Assembly (NCBI GenBank): GCA_016191335.1
Contig: JACPOW010000099.1
Coordinates: 40,297 to 104,296 of the forward strand
Reading direction: 5' to 3'
DNA from: Elusimicrobiota bacterium
GTDB lineage: Bacteria > Elusimicrobiota > Elusimicrobia > UBA1565 > UBA9628
Length of the DNA stretch: 64,000 nt
In this document: positions 49,178-57,292 of the stretch, piece after piece
Layout of the letters: every line of letters starts with the position of its first letter
Position numbering within the stretch: the first letter of the stretch is position 1
The notes under the pieces: generated by a model
The model's database searches: none
Seen by the model: the letters and a program-made list of their open reading frames with translations, nothing else
Told to the model about the DNA's origin: nothing
Translations under genes and position numbers: made by a program

Positions 49178-50223
49178 AGTGCCGCCTTCCGATATCGCCC
49201 AACGACTTCGTTGAACCGGTTGTTCCCGACCGCGATCTTTGCCGGGGTCTTTTCTCGGGTTAAGGCCGTGAATTCCCGCGCGAAATCCAGGAGGTCGACT
49301 CGCTTTGTGATCAAACGATCCGAGATGAACTTCCCGGTCTTGATAAGAGCCATTACGTCCGAAAAAACAGCGAGGTCATAAGCGAATGCCCGCCCGAGCT
49401 TTATGCCGGAATCGGTGAAATGCCGCAACAATCTTGGATCGTTGATGCGAGTTTGCGGGAAAACCATCGATCGCGGCTTGAGGAGCGGAAGAATCTGTTG
49501 GAGGGTCTGCTCCGCCGGGGCGGCCATGACGCAGGCATCCACGCGTGCGAGGGTCTTGCTTCGTAGGAATTCATCGAGATTCTTGGCGTCAAGAACGCGG
49601 GTCGCCCCCAGCTGTTCGGCGAGCGCCATTCGCGCCGGGTGCTTTCCGATCAAAGTGATTTCCCTGTAGTTGGAAAGTCTCAAGGCCTGGAGGTCCGCCA
49701 GCGCGATTGGGCCGTCGCCGACGAGCAAGCTATGGGAGTCGGTTGGAATCCGATGGCCGACGAATTCCTTGGCGAGCCGATATCCGCAGCACAGATGTTC
49801 GACCAGCGCCCCCTGTTCGTACGTGAGCCCGTCCGCTAGGGGGACGACCAGTCGTGAATCCACGATGACTTCATCCGCGAGCGAGCCCGGCAGCTGAAAT
49901 CCGAGCGATAGCTTGTTCTCGCAGTCGCGAAGTCTGCCGGCCAGGCAATCCGGGCATTCGAAGCAGGGCCTCATGGGGAACGCCGTCACGTGATCGCCGA
50001 CTTTCAACGTCGCGCTCGCCTTTGCGGATAGCTCCACGATCATTCCGGAAAATTCGTGGCCCGGTACCTGCGGCGTCAGGGCCGGGGCGCCTATGTTCCT
50101 CAGGTCGGAACCGCAGACGCAGGTGGAGGCGACGGCAATACGAACTTCCCGGGTCCTTAAAGGGCGGGAGGGGGCCTCTCCCAATTCGAGGGTTCCGGGG
50201 CCTGCGATGTGGATGGCTTTCAT
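49174..50223 (-). CDS. Zinc-dependent medium-chain dehydrogenase
   Basis: A 349-residue MDR-family alcohol/sorbitol/threonine dehydrogenase type. The catalytic zinc region reads STCVCGSDLRN with GHEFSGMI, and the structural zinc site CFECPDCLAGRLRDC has all four Cys. The NAD-binding loop is LLVGDGPIALADLQAL. In a nonulosonate cluster such enzymes may oxidise or reduce a sugar precursor, but substrate is unknown. It lacks a clear Shine-Dalgarno site; a leader of about 60 nt runs from the TGATACAAT promoter at 50290. Confidence 0.83.
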   Translation of the reverse strand: MKAIHIAGPGTLELGEAPSRPLRTREVRIAVASTCVCGSDLRNIGAPALTPQVPGHEFSGMIVELSAKASATLKVGDHVTAFPMRPCFECPDCLAGRLRDCENKLSLGFQLPGSLADEVIVDSRLVVPLADGLTYEQGALVEHLCCGYRLAKEFVGHRIPTDSHSLLVGDGPIALADLQALRLSNYREITLIGKHPARMALAEQLGATRVLDAKNLDEFLRSKTLARVDACVMAAPAEQTLQQILPLLKPRSMVFPQTRINDPRLLRHFTDSGIKLGRAFAYDLAVFSDVMALIKTGKFISDRLITKRVDLLDFAREFTALTREKTPAKIAVGNNRFNEVVGRYRKAAL

Positions 50224-50287
50224 TTTTTTGAACGGTGATAGCCCCGTGCGAACCTCGAGGCGCGGATGGGGCGTGTGGACGATTTCG

Positions 50288-51646
50288 TCATTGTATCATT
50301 GCCGGGCGAACCGCAGGAGCGGAAGACGCCGAGGGGATGGTCCCGATCCCGGCGCCGGAGTCCTTGTCCCAATTCTGTTCGACGAATCGGCGGGAAATCG
50401 ATCCCAGTGACGATTCGATCCGCGCGGCGATGCAATAGCGCTGATGCATATCCTCGTAGTGATCTTTTATGAGTGGGATTTGGATCAGACGCCGGCCGTT
50501 TTCGACCCGCAATCGATTCGCGGCGACCTGCAGGGGCGATAGCGGTTGATAGCCGCGGTCGAGGCTGTCGAGAAGCTCGGCGACGGACTCGCGAAGCTCC
50601 TCTGGGGAGTTCTCGAAAAGAACGAAATCATCCCCGATCGTTTGATAATGCTGGACCTCCCACGGTCCGTCGATCACTTCGCGCAGAGAAAGGAATCGGC
50701 CCTTCGACCTGGAATAGACATGCTTTGGAATGCCGCGATCTCCTGGGTGGCGCGGATAGCACATGGTCATGTTGTGCATGTTCGTGATCAAAGTCGGACG
50801 CTGGAACAGCCTCGCCGTCTCGAGGATCCCCGTCGGCATGCCGATGTAAAGGCGGCATTCGCTGATCAGATACAGGTCCAGCAGGCCGCTCTTGAAGCGT
50901 GTGTGGGGATAATCGATCACTCGCTCCATCGGCGGCAAAGGGGTCATGGACTTGTCGCCCAAACGCACGACCCAGCCTCCGCGCGAGGTGATCTCGCGGA
51001 TGGCGGGGATGAAATTGGCGATCGCGGCGTTGCGACAGGTGTCCTCTTCGTTCGGATTGCTGAATCCCGGTTCCCGGACATGAAGACCGGCGAACCACGC
51101 GTTCTCAGGCAGACCCATCTCCAGCCGCCGGGCGTGGGCCTGCGCGCGCTTCTCCGGGCGAAGCCCGACTTCAAGGGGCTTTTGGAGTTCTTCGGGCCAA
51201 TCGAAGCCCTCGACCACGTCCCAGCGGAAATCAGCCGGCTCCTCCTCTCGCTTCCATAAAGCCGAGAGACCGATAGCCGGATGCGTGAACCGGCCCGGAA
51301 GATGTGCGGCTGGCCCTAGGATCTTCCCAAGGACCAGGCTGAGCGCGCTGAAAGAACCGTAGACGGCGGTGAGCGCCGCGCGTGCAAGGAATTGAATCGG
51401 CTCGGGAATGTCGGCTCGGTATGGAGAGGTCAGGTCGAAGATATCGCGATTGGCGACCGGAAAACGGAACTTTCTGGGCAGCGCGAAGGGAAAAAGGATC
51501 ACGAGTTTCTTCCCTTCCCGCCGCGCGCGGATCAGGCCGAACTGGATCTCATGGGAGCAGTTCCCGATCGCATACGCGGAGGGCGAGAGGAAGATGAATG
51601 GCCCATGCTCGCTGACCATGTTTACGAAACGGTGGAATGCCTTCAT
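50288..51646 (-). CDS. TIGR04372-type glycosyltransferase (paralogue A)
   Basis: A 452-residue putative glycosyltransferase. GNCSHEIQFGLIRARREGKKL and PFALPRKFRFPVANRD open the protein; the strongest block is GWVVRLGDKSMTPLPP and VIDYPHTRFKSGLLDLYLIS, then YIGMPTGILETARLFQRPTL, typical of this family. It is clearly related to the gene at 53478-54791: about four residues in five match through this block by eye. A Ser/Ala-rich tail ends PAVRPAMIQ. Its stop TGA lies in the next promoter. Coupled to the ABC exporter by ATGA. Sugar unknown. Confidence 0.83.
   Translation of the reverse strand: MKAFHRFVNMVSEHGPFIFLSPSAYAIGNCSHEIQFGLIRARREGKKLVILFPFALPRKFRFPVANRDIFDLTSPYRADIPEPIQFLARAALTAVYGSFSALSLVLGKILGPAAHLPGRFTHPAIGLSALWKREEEPADFRWDVVEGFDWPEELQKPLEVGLRPEKRAQAHARRLEMGLPENAWFAGLHVREPGFSNPNEEDTCRNAAIANFIPAIREITSRGGWVVRLGDKSMTPLPPMERVIDYPHTRFKSGLLDLYLISECRLYIGMPTGILETARLFQRPTLITNMHNMTMCYPRHPGDRGIPKHVYSRSKGRFLSLREVIDGPWEVQHYQTIGDDFVLFENSPEELRESVAELLDSLDRGYQPLSPLQVAANRLRVENGRRLIQIPLIKDHYEDMHQRYCIAARIESSLGSISRRFVEQNWDKDSGAGIGTIPSASSAPAVRPAMIQ
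50290..50298 (-). promoter_or_regulatory. Extended -10 promoter TG-A-TACAAT overlapping a stop codon
   Basis: Minus-strand TACAAT (50295-50290) with TGA upstream shares its last base with the TGA stop of paralogue A. Transcription would start near 50283 and read the dehydrogenase, FkbM, acetyltransferase and legI-legC genes. Confidence 0.6.
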
Positions 51647-53481
51647 TCGGGTCGGCCGCCGAGTCCGGCCGGCACTTGGGAGGTCCCACCCGAGGTGTCT
51701 CGATCCTCGGGCTCCGACATCAAGCGCGCGAAATGAGGATTTCGAAGAAGCAGGTCGTCGTACCGCCCGGAACAGGAGATCTGCCCGTTCTCGAGCACGA
51801 TCACGCGGTCTCCGAGCTTCACGGTCGACGGTCGATGGGCGATGACCACGAGCGTGAGCCGTCCCTTAAGGCCTTCGAGCGCGCGGGCGAGCTCCGTTTC
51901 CGTGATCCCGTCCAGAGCGCTGGTCGGTTCGTCGAGGATCAGCACGGAAGGCTCGCGGTACATCGCGCGGGCGATCCCGAGGCGCTGGCGCTGTCCTCCG
52001 CTGAGCCGGCCGCCCCTCTCTCCGATGCGAGTCTCGTAGCCTTCGGGAAGGCCGTCGACGAAATCGGCGATCTGGGCGAGCTCGGCGGCCTTGCGGACGC
52101 GATCGCGGTCGATGGAGCCCGGCTCGATGCCGAAGGCGATGTTCTCGGCGATCGTCGAATCGAAGAGGAACACGGACTGGGGGACGAATGCGACCGAGCG
52201 CCGCCAGCGCGCTAGGGCCTTATCGTCCAGAACGGCGCCGTCCACGCTGAGGTGTCCGGACTGAGGTCTCTGCAGGCCGAGCAGGAGGTCGGCAAGCGTC
52301 GACTTCCCGGCCCCGGAGCCTCCCGCGAGGGCGAGGAACTCGCGGCAGCGGATGGTGAGGTCGAGGCCGTCGAACACAGGCGACGTCTGGCCGGGATACC
52401 GGAAGATTATCGTGTCGAGGCGGACTTCGCGCTCGAGAGGCAGGGGAGGCGTGTCGGGCGCGGCCGGAGGCGTGGCGGAGAGAAGCGTTATGAGCTTATC
52501 GAAAATGAAGCGATGGTGCTGCAATTGGGAAGCCGCGCCCGAGAATTTGAGCAGCGAGGGCAGCAGGCGGTATCCGGCAACGGCATATAGGGAGAGCAGG
52601 GCGACGACTTGCGCCGGGTCCGAGCCTCGCGACAGCTGCCATAGCGCGATAGCCAATATGAAGCTCGCGGCGACGGCCTGGACGAAGCTCGACGGCAAGG
52701 TCTGAAAGATCGAGGACAACCGGTACGCTTCCGCGTGCTTATCGGCGTACGGCTCGAAGGAGCGGGCGAAATAGGCCTCGGCCTCGGCGGCCTTGATCTC
52801 TTTGGCGGCCCCCAGGATCTCGAGGCAGCGCTCGAAGCGGCGTCCGTTCGTCTCGTCGGTCAGTTCCCCGAAATGAGCGATCCGGCGACGGATGAGGTAG
52901 TAGCTCCCCGCGACGATCGTTCCCATGCTGACAAGCACGGTGACGCCGATGAGCGGGTCCGCCCATAAGATCAGCGCGGTCAGCAGCAGGATCGTCGTGC
53001 TTTCCGAAAAAGCGGTCAGCCATGACTGGAGCACCGCGTTGGCGACCGAGTCCGACAGCATGAGCACATCCTTCGCCAACTGCCCGGAATGGCTCGCAAG
53101 GAAGAATGGATAATCCTTCGCGAGGAAGGCGCGCAGAACTCGCGCGGCGATCTTCGGCATCTGGCGCGTCGAGAAGCTCACGATCAGCGCGGTTTTGAGA
53201 AAGACAAATGCGTTGGCCGAGATCAGGAAAAAAATCGCCGCGGTCCCGCAGAACATCAGGAAGGCCCTGTCGTCGGCGAAGCCTCCCCAGAGGAACGCCT
53301 TGTGGATCACAGGCTGGGTGTGTATGAGCTCCGGGCGGCTCAATAAGGCCAGGAAAGGCATGACGGAACCGACTCCGATGAGTTCCATCAAGCCGCCCGC
53401 TAGGCCGACGCCGAGGACCAGCGCGAAACGGCGGCGCTGGCCGGGGAGGAGGTGCTTCCATATTTGCCGAGAAAGGTTCAT
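51643..53481 (-). CDS. ABC exporter half-transporter (PglK/MsbA-like)
   Basis: A 612-residue type IV ABC exporter: about six membrane helices (RRFALVLGVGLAGGLMELIG through LSLYAVAGYRLLP) and a C-terminal ATPase. Walker A is GGSGAGKST, the Q-loop FVPQSVFLF, the signature LSGGQRQRLGIAR, Walker B VLILDEPTSALD and the H-loop VIAHRP. The overall form is PglK-like, so it may flip lipid-linked oligosaccharides as a homodimer. It sits between two related glycosyltransferase genes, with ATGA overlaps on both sides, so the three form one unit. ATG 53481 is chosen on that overlap. Confidence 0.9.
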   Translation of the reverse strand: MNLSRQIWKHLLPGQRRRFALVLGVGLAGGLMELIGVGSVMPFLALLSRPELIHTQPVIHKAFLWGGFADDRAFLMFCGTAAIFFLISANAFVFLKTALIVSFSTRQMPKIAARVLRAFLAKDYPFFLASHSGQLAKDVLMLSDSVANAVLQSWLTAFSESTTILLLTALILWADPLIGVTVLVSMGTIVAGSYYLIRRRIAHFGELTDETNGRRFERCLEILGAAKEIKAAEAEAYFARSFEPYADKHAEAYRLSSIFQTLPSSFVQAVAASFILAIALWQLSRGSDPAQVVALLSLYAVAGYRLLPSLLKFSGAASQLQHHRFIFDKLITLLSATPPAAPDTPPLPLEREVRLDTIIFRYPGQTSPVFDGLDLTIRCREFLALAGGSGAGKSTLADLLLGLQRPQSGHLSVDGAVLDDKALARWRRSVAFVPQSVFLFDSTIAENIAFGIEPGSIDRDRVRKAAELAQIADFVDGLPEGYETRIGERGGRLSGGQRQRLGIARAMYREPSVLILDEPTSALDGITETELARALEGLKGRLTLVVIAHRPSTVKLGDRVIVLENGQISCSGRYDDLLLRNPHFARLMSEPEDRDTSGGTSQVPAGLGGRPE

Positions 53482-54791
53482 GTCGCGGCGGCGACGTTGC
53501 GGCCGCTCGTCGTCCAATGTTTTTCCAGGAAAGTCTGAGAGAGAGACCCGGCGGACGATTCGAGCCGAGAGGCCAGCCGGTAGCGATTGTGCATATCGAC
53601 ATAGTGATCGGCAAAAAGGACGCGGCTGAGGAGTTGTCGGCCGTGCTCGATACGAATGCGGTTAGCCTCAGCCTGCAATGGCGTAGGCGCGTCGATCCCA
53701 TCGTCCAGATTGCGCATGAACTCTACGACCGCCTCACGCAGCTCCTCGGGTGAATTCTCGAACATCTCGATGTCATCCCCGAGCGTATAAAAAATCTGAG
53801 TTTCCCAGGGAGACTCGAGAATCTCCTTCACGGAAAAGAAGCGTTTCTTCGATTTCGAGTAAATGTGCTTCATTATTCCACGGTCCCCTCTTCGTCGCGG
53901 ATATGCGAGGGCCGTCGTCGTCATATTCATGATCAGCGTCGGGCGCTGAAAGAGGAAAGCCGTGTCGAGGATTCCCGACGGGATGCCGATGTAAAACCGG
54001 CATTCGCCGATGAGGTGCATATCCATCAGGTCGCTCTTGAAGCGAGTATGCGGGTAATCGATGACGCGTTCCATCGGAGGAAGCGGCGTCATCGTCTTGT
54101 CCCCGAGACGCACGACCCAGCCTCCGCGATCGGTGATCTCGCGGATCGCGGGGATGTAATTGGCGATAGTCGCATTGCGGCAAGTGATTTCCTCGGTTGG
54201 ATTGTAAAATCCTCGTTCGCGAACGTGCAGTCCGACGAACCAGGCGTCCTCGGGGATGCCCATTTCAAGACGGATCGCGTGGGCGAGAGCGCGCTTGTCG
54301 GGCCGCATTCCCACTGAAAGTGGTTTTTGAATCTGCTGGGGCCAGTCGAAAGCGTCGACGGCGCCCCAATGGAACTCGGCGGGCTGTGCCGTCGGCATCC
54401 AGAGGGTCGTGTTCCCGAGGTTGGGGTGGGTGAGCCGTCCATCGAGATGGGCCCACTGCCCCAATGCTTTGCCGAGGAGGCGGCTGAGAACGTGAAACGG
54501 GCCGTATATCGCAGTCAGCATCAGTTGGAGGAATATCCGGATCGGCGCGGGGACTTCGGCGTGAAATGGAGATGTGAGGTTGAAAATTTCCCGGTTCGTG
54601 ATCGGGAATCTGAATTTCCAGGGAAGCTCGTAGGGTCTCAATACCACGAGCTTCTTATTCTCGCGCCTCGCTCGGAGCAGCCCGAACACGAGTTCTTCGG
54701 AGCAGTTGCCGATGACGGAAACGCAGGGCGTGAAAAATATGAAAGGGCCGCGGTCATTGATCGCATCGACGATTCGATTTAGCAGCTTCAT
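53478..54791 (-). CDS. TIGR04372-type glycosyltransferase (paralogue B)
   Basis: A 437-residue relative of the gene at 50288. The order is the same: GNCSEELVFGLLRARRENKKL, PYELPWKFRFPITNRE, GWVVRLGDKTMTPLPP, VIDYPHTRFKSDLMDMHLI, YIGIPSGILDTAFLFQRPTL, ENSPEELREAVVEFM. C-terminal tails differ. Lower GC than flanking genes. It starts 19 bp after the SDR gene and is translationally coupled to the ABC exporter. Two similar enzymes around one exporter suggest duplication followed by use of different donors or acceptors. Confidence 0.83.
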   Translation of the reverse strand: MKLLNRIVDAINDRGPFIFFTPCVSVIGNCSEELVFGLLRARRENKKLVVLRPYELPWKFRFPITNREIFNLTSPFHAEVPAPIRIFLQLMLTAIYGPFHVLSRLLGKALGQWAHLDGRLTHPNLGNTTLWMPTAQPAEFHWGAVDAFDWPQQIQKPLSVGMRPDKRALAHAIRLEMGIPEDAWFVGLHVRERGFYNPTEEITCRNATIANYIPAIREITDRGGWVVRLGDKTMTPLPPMERVIDYPHTRFKSDLMDMHLIGECRFYIGIPSGILDTAFLFQRPTLIMNMTTTALAYPRRRGDRGIMKHIYSKSKKRFFSVKEILESPWETQIFYTLGDDIEMFENSPEELREAVVEFMRNLDDGIDAPTPLQAEANRIRIEHGRQLLSRVLFADHYVDMHNRYRLASRLESSAGSLSQTFLEKHWTTSGRNVAAAT

Positions 54792-54810
54792 TTGAAATTG
54801 GCGGGCGGGG

Positions 54811-55602
54811 CTACCAAGCGGACCAGCCTCCGTCGACGAGCAGGTCGTGGCCGGTCACGTAGGCGGACAGGTCCCCGGCGAGGAAGGCCGTCGCGCCCTT
54901 GAGGTCCTCCTCGACGGCCATGCGCGCGAGCGGCGTGCGTGACCGGTAGCGCTTCTGGAATGAAGCGGGCTGGCCGCGCTCGATGCCGCCGGGGGAGATC
55001 GCGTTGACCCGCACGCGCGGCCCGAGAACGGTCGCCAGGTGGCGCGTCAGCTGCGCCAGGCCGCCCTTGGACGCGCCGTAGCCGGCGGGGTTGGCCATCT
55101 TCGTGCCGGCGTAGAGGCTCATGTCCGGCCCGACGCGGCCGTAGATCGAGGAGAACAGGATCACGGAGCCCTTGCCCGAGCGCGAGAGAGCGGGCGCGGC
55201 CTCCTGGACCATGGTGAACGCCGAGGTGAGGTTGACGCGCAGGGCGGCGTCGAAGGCCTTCGTGCTCTGGCGCGCGAACGGCTCGGCCCAGCCGGCGAGC
55301 TTGGTGGTGCCGACGAAGGCGGCCGCGTGGACGAGGATGTCGAGGCCGCCGAGGCGGCGCTGAGCCGCGCGGACCGCGCGACGCGTCCCCGCCTCGCTCG
55401 ACAGGTCGCACGGCACGGCGACGGCGCCGCCCGGCAGGGCGGCGGCGCGGCGGCGGCAGGCCGCCGGGTCCCGGTCGAGCACGGCGACGCGCGCGCCGAG
55501 CTCGGCGAGCGTCTCGCAGACGGCGAGGCCGACGTGGCCCGCGCCGCCGGCGACGAGGGCCTTGCGTCCGTCGAGGCGCGACAGTTCAGCGATCGAGCGC
55601 AT
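54811..55602 (-). CDS. ptmA: PtmA-like short-chain dehydrogenase
   Basis: A 263-residue classical SDR. KALVAGGAGHVGLAVCETLA binds NAD(P); LHVNLTSAF-like RVNLTSAFTMVQ, FSSIYGRVGPDMSLYAG, the YxxxK of GYGASKGGLAQL and RVRVNAISPGGIERGQP follow. The SSIYG(V/R)xxPDxSxY region and ISPGGI match PtmA proteins of legionaminate clusters, which are thought to act early in precursor supply. ATG 55602 overlaps the legF stop as TGATG. Reaction inferred from family only. Confidence 0.84.
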   Translation of the reverse strand: MRSIAELSRLDGRKALVAGGAGHVGLAVCETLAELGARVAVLDRDPAACRRRAAALPGGAVAVPCDLSSEAGTRRAVRAAQRRLGGLDILVHAAAFVGTTKLAGWAEPFARQSTKAFDAALRVNLTSAFTMVQEAAPALSRSGKGSVILFSSIYGRVGPDMSLYAGTKMANPAGYGASKGGLAQLTRHLATVLGPRVRVNAISPGGIERGQPASFQKRYRSRTPLARMAVEEDLKGATAFLAGDLSAYVTGHDLLVDGGWSAW

Positions 55603-56333
55603 CAAAGTCCCTCCTTGAGCCACGGCATCGGCAGCAGCCCGGCGCGCGCCAGGGCCTCCACGCGCTCGAACTGCGGCAGATCGTCGATCGAGACCGCGCG
55701 CGCGTCGGGCACGACGAGCATCCGGTGGCGGCCCTCGGCGCGCCAGTCCCGGGCGCGGCGCACGAACTCCGTCCGCCAGAGATACAGCAGGCCGTTGATC
55801 CGGTAGAGCTCCGGCGCGTCTTGGCGCCGCGCGATCCGGCCGGCCTCCGGCAGCCAGTCGGCCATGCGGCCGTCCTTCTCGACGACGGTGTGCCACAGCG
55901 GGTTGAACTCCGGCCGGGACACGCAGACGACGCCGTCGTCGCCCTCGCCCAGCAGGGCGGCGGCGGCGCGCACGTCCTCGGGCAGACGCGTCGGCGAGGT
56001 CGGGTCGAGGAGCATCAAGACATCATAGGATTTGCCTTCGAGGCGCTCCACCTCGTCCAGGGCGTGGCGGAGCACGGGCCACATCGGAGTGTCGGCTCCG
56101 GCGAGGTCGGCGGGCCTCATGAACGGGACGTCGCCGCCCTCCGCGCGCGCGGCCGCGGCGATCTCGGGTGAGTCGGTGGACACGACGGTCCGAGCGATCT
56201 CGGGGCACATCCGGGCGAGGCGGATCGAGTGGGCGATCAGCGGCAGGCCCATCAGCGGCCGGATGTTCTTCCCGGGAAGGCCTTTCGAGCCGCCGCGGGC
56301 GGGGATGACGGCGAGCAGGCGCGGCGCGCTCAA
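55602..56333 (-). CDS. legF: LegF/NeuA-type CMP-nonulosonate cytidylyltransferase
   Basis: A 243-residue cytidylyltransferase that activates the nine-carbon acid as its CMP form. LLAVIPARGGSKGLPGKNIRPLMGLPLIAHSI is the CTP-binding loop, TVVSTDSPEIA and LDPTSPTRLPEDV follow, then RINGLLYLWRTEF and the Asp of DDLPQFE. The start is TTG 56333 because it overlaps the oxidoreductase stop (TTGA) and places the CTP loop at residue 7; longer frames upstream are Arg-rich. Product is the donor for a transferase such as the LIC12162-type protein. Confidence 0.9.
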   Translation of the reverse strand: MSAPRLLAVIPARGGSKGLPGKNIRPLMGLPLIAHSIRLARMCPEIARTVVSTDSPEIAAAARAEGGDVPFMRPADLAGADTPMWPVLRHALDEVERLEGKSYDVLMLLDPTSPTRLPEDVRAAAALLGEGDDGVVCVSRPEFNPLWHTVVEKDGRMADWLPEAGRIARRQDAPELYRINGLLYLWRTEFVRRARDWRAEGRHRMLVVPDARAVSIDDLPQFERVEALARAGLLPMPWLKEGL

Positions 56334-57292
56334 TGGGCGCCTCCGCGCACCGCGTCGCAGATTGCCAGGGCGCGGACGCCGTCGTCGAGGCCGGCGAGGC
56401 GTTCGTCGGGGCGCCCGTCGAGGGCGGCGAGGAAGGCCGCGGCCTGCGCGCGCAGGCGGGCGTCGGCGTCCTCGGCCGCGGTCTCGACGAGCGGCGCCTT
56501 GCCGGCGAGCGTCAGCGTGGACGTCCCCGCCCGTGCGTCCCATTCGAGCGTGCCGTGCTCCCCGTGCACGGTGAGCCGCCGCCGCGCGGGCCTCGTCAGG
56601 TAGTCGAGGCCGATGGTCAGCGCTCCGCCGCCGGGCAGCCGCCAGGCGATCTCGGCGACCTCCTCGGAGGCGAGGCCCAGGCGGCCCAGGTTGGCGCACG
56701 AGCCGGTCGGGGCGTCCGAGAAGCCGAAGAGCCAGCCGCAGTAGTCGATCTCGTGGATCAGGTCGCGCATGACGCCGCCCTGAGCGGGATCCGCCGCGTA
56801 GCTCGTGCGATGGTCCCGGTCCGGACGCCAATCCGGCAGATACGCGCGGCACTCGGCGCGCGCCGCGTGCAGCGAGCCGAGCTCGGGAAGGCGGGCCTTG
56901 GCCAGCGCGAGCGAGGGGGAGAAGCGCATCACGCACGCGACATAGGCGCGGCGCCCCGCGCGGCGCGCGGCCTCGGCGGCGCGCCGCCCTTCGGGAGCGT
57001 CGACCGCCAGGGGCTTCTCGATCAGCGCGTCGAGGCCGAGCGCGAACGCGGCTTCGGCGTCGGCCGCGTGGCGGCCCGTCTCGCTCGCGATGACGCACGC
57101 GGTCGCGCCCGTAGCGGCGGCGGCCGCGAGATCGGCGGCGGTCTCGAGCCCTTCGGCGCGCAGCGCCGCGGCCGCCTCCGGCCGCCGCGTGACCGCGATG
57201 ACGCGCGCGCCCGCGGATGCCAGCGCTTTCATCTGACGGCGGCCGATGCCGCCCGCGCCCACGACGGCGATCGAACGACCGGCGGCGGCCAT
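56330..57292 (-). CDS. Gfo/Idh/MocA-family oxidoreductase
   Basis: A 320-residue NAD(P)-dependent sugar oxidoreductase. RSIAVVGAGGIGRRQMKALA is the dinucleotide loop; the EKP motif appears in LDALIEKPLAVDAPEGRRAA, and the C-terminal domain has GGVMRDLIHEIDYCGWLFG with the His-Glu-Ile-Asp of the family active site. Proteins of this type lie between legF and ptmA in ptm clusters, with a role in sugar precursor supply not settled. ATG overlaps the methyltransferase stop (TGATG), and its own stop overlaps legF. Confidence 0.85.
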   Translation of the reverse strand: MAAAGRSIAVVGAGGIGRRQMKALASAGARVIAVTRRPEAAAALRAEGLETAADLAAAAATGATACVIASETGRHAADAEAAFALGLDALIEKPLAVDAPEGRRAAEAARRAGRRAYVACVMRFSPSLALAKARLPELGSLHAARAECRAYLPDWRPDRDHRTSYAADPAQGGVMRDLIHEIDYCGWLFGFSDAPTGSCANLGRLGLASEEVAEIAWRLPGGGALTIGLDYLTRPARRRLTVHGEHGTLEWDARAGTSTLTLAGKAPLVETAAEDADARLRAQAAAFLAALDGRPDERLAGLDDGVRALAICDAVRGGAH

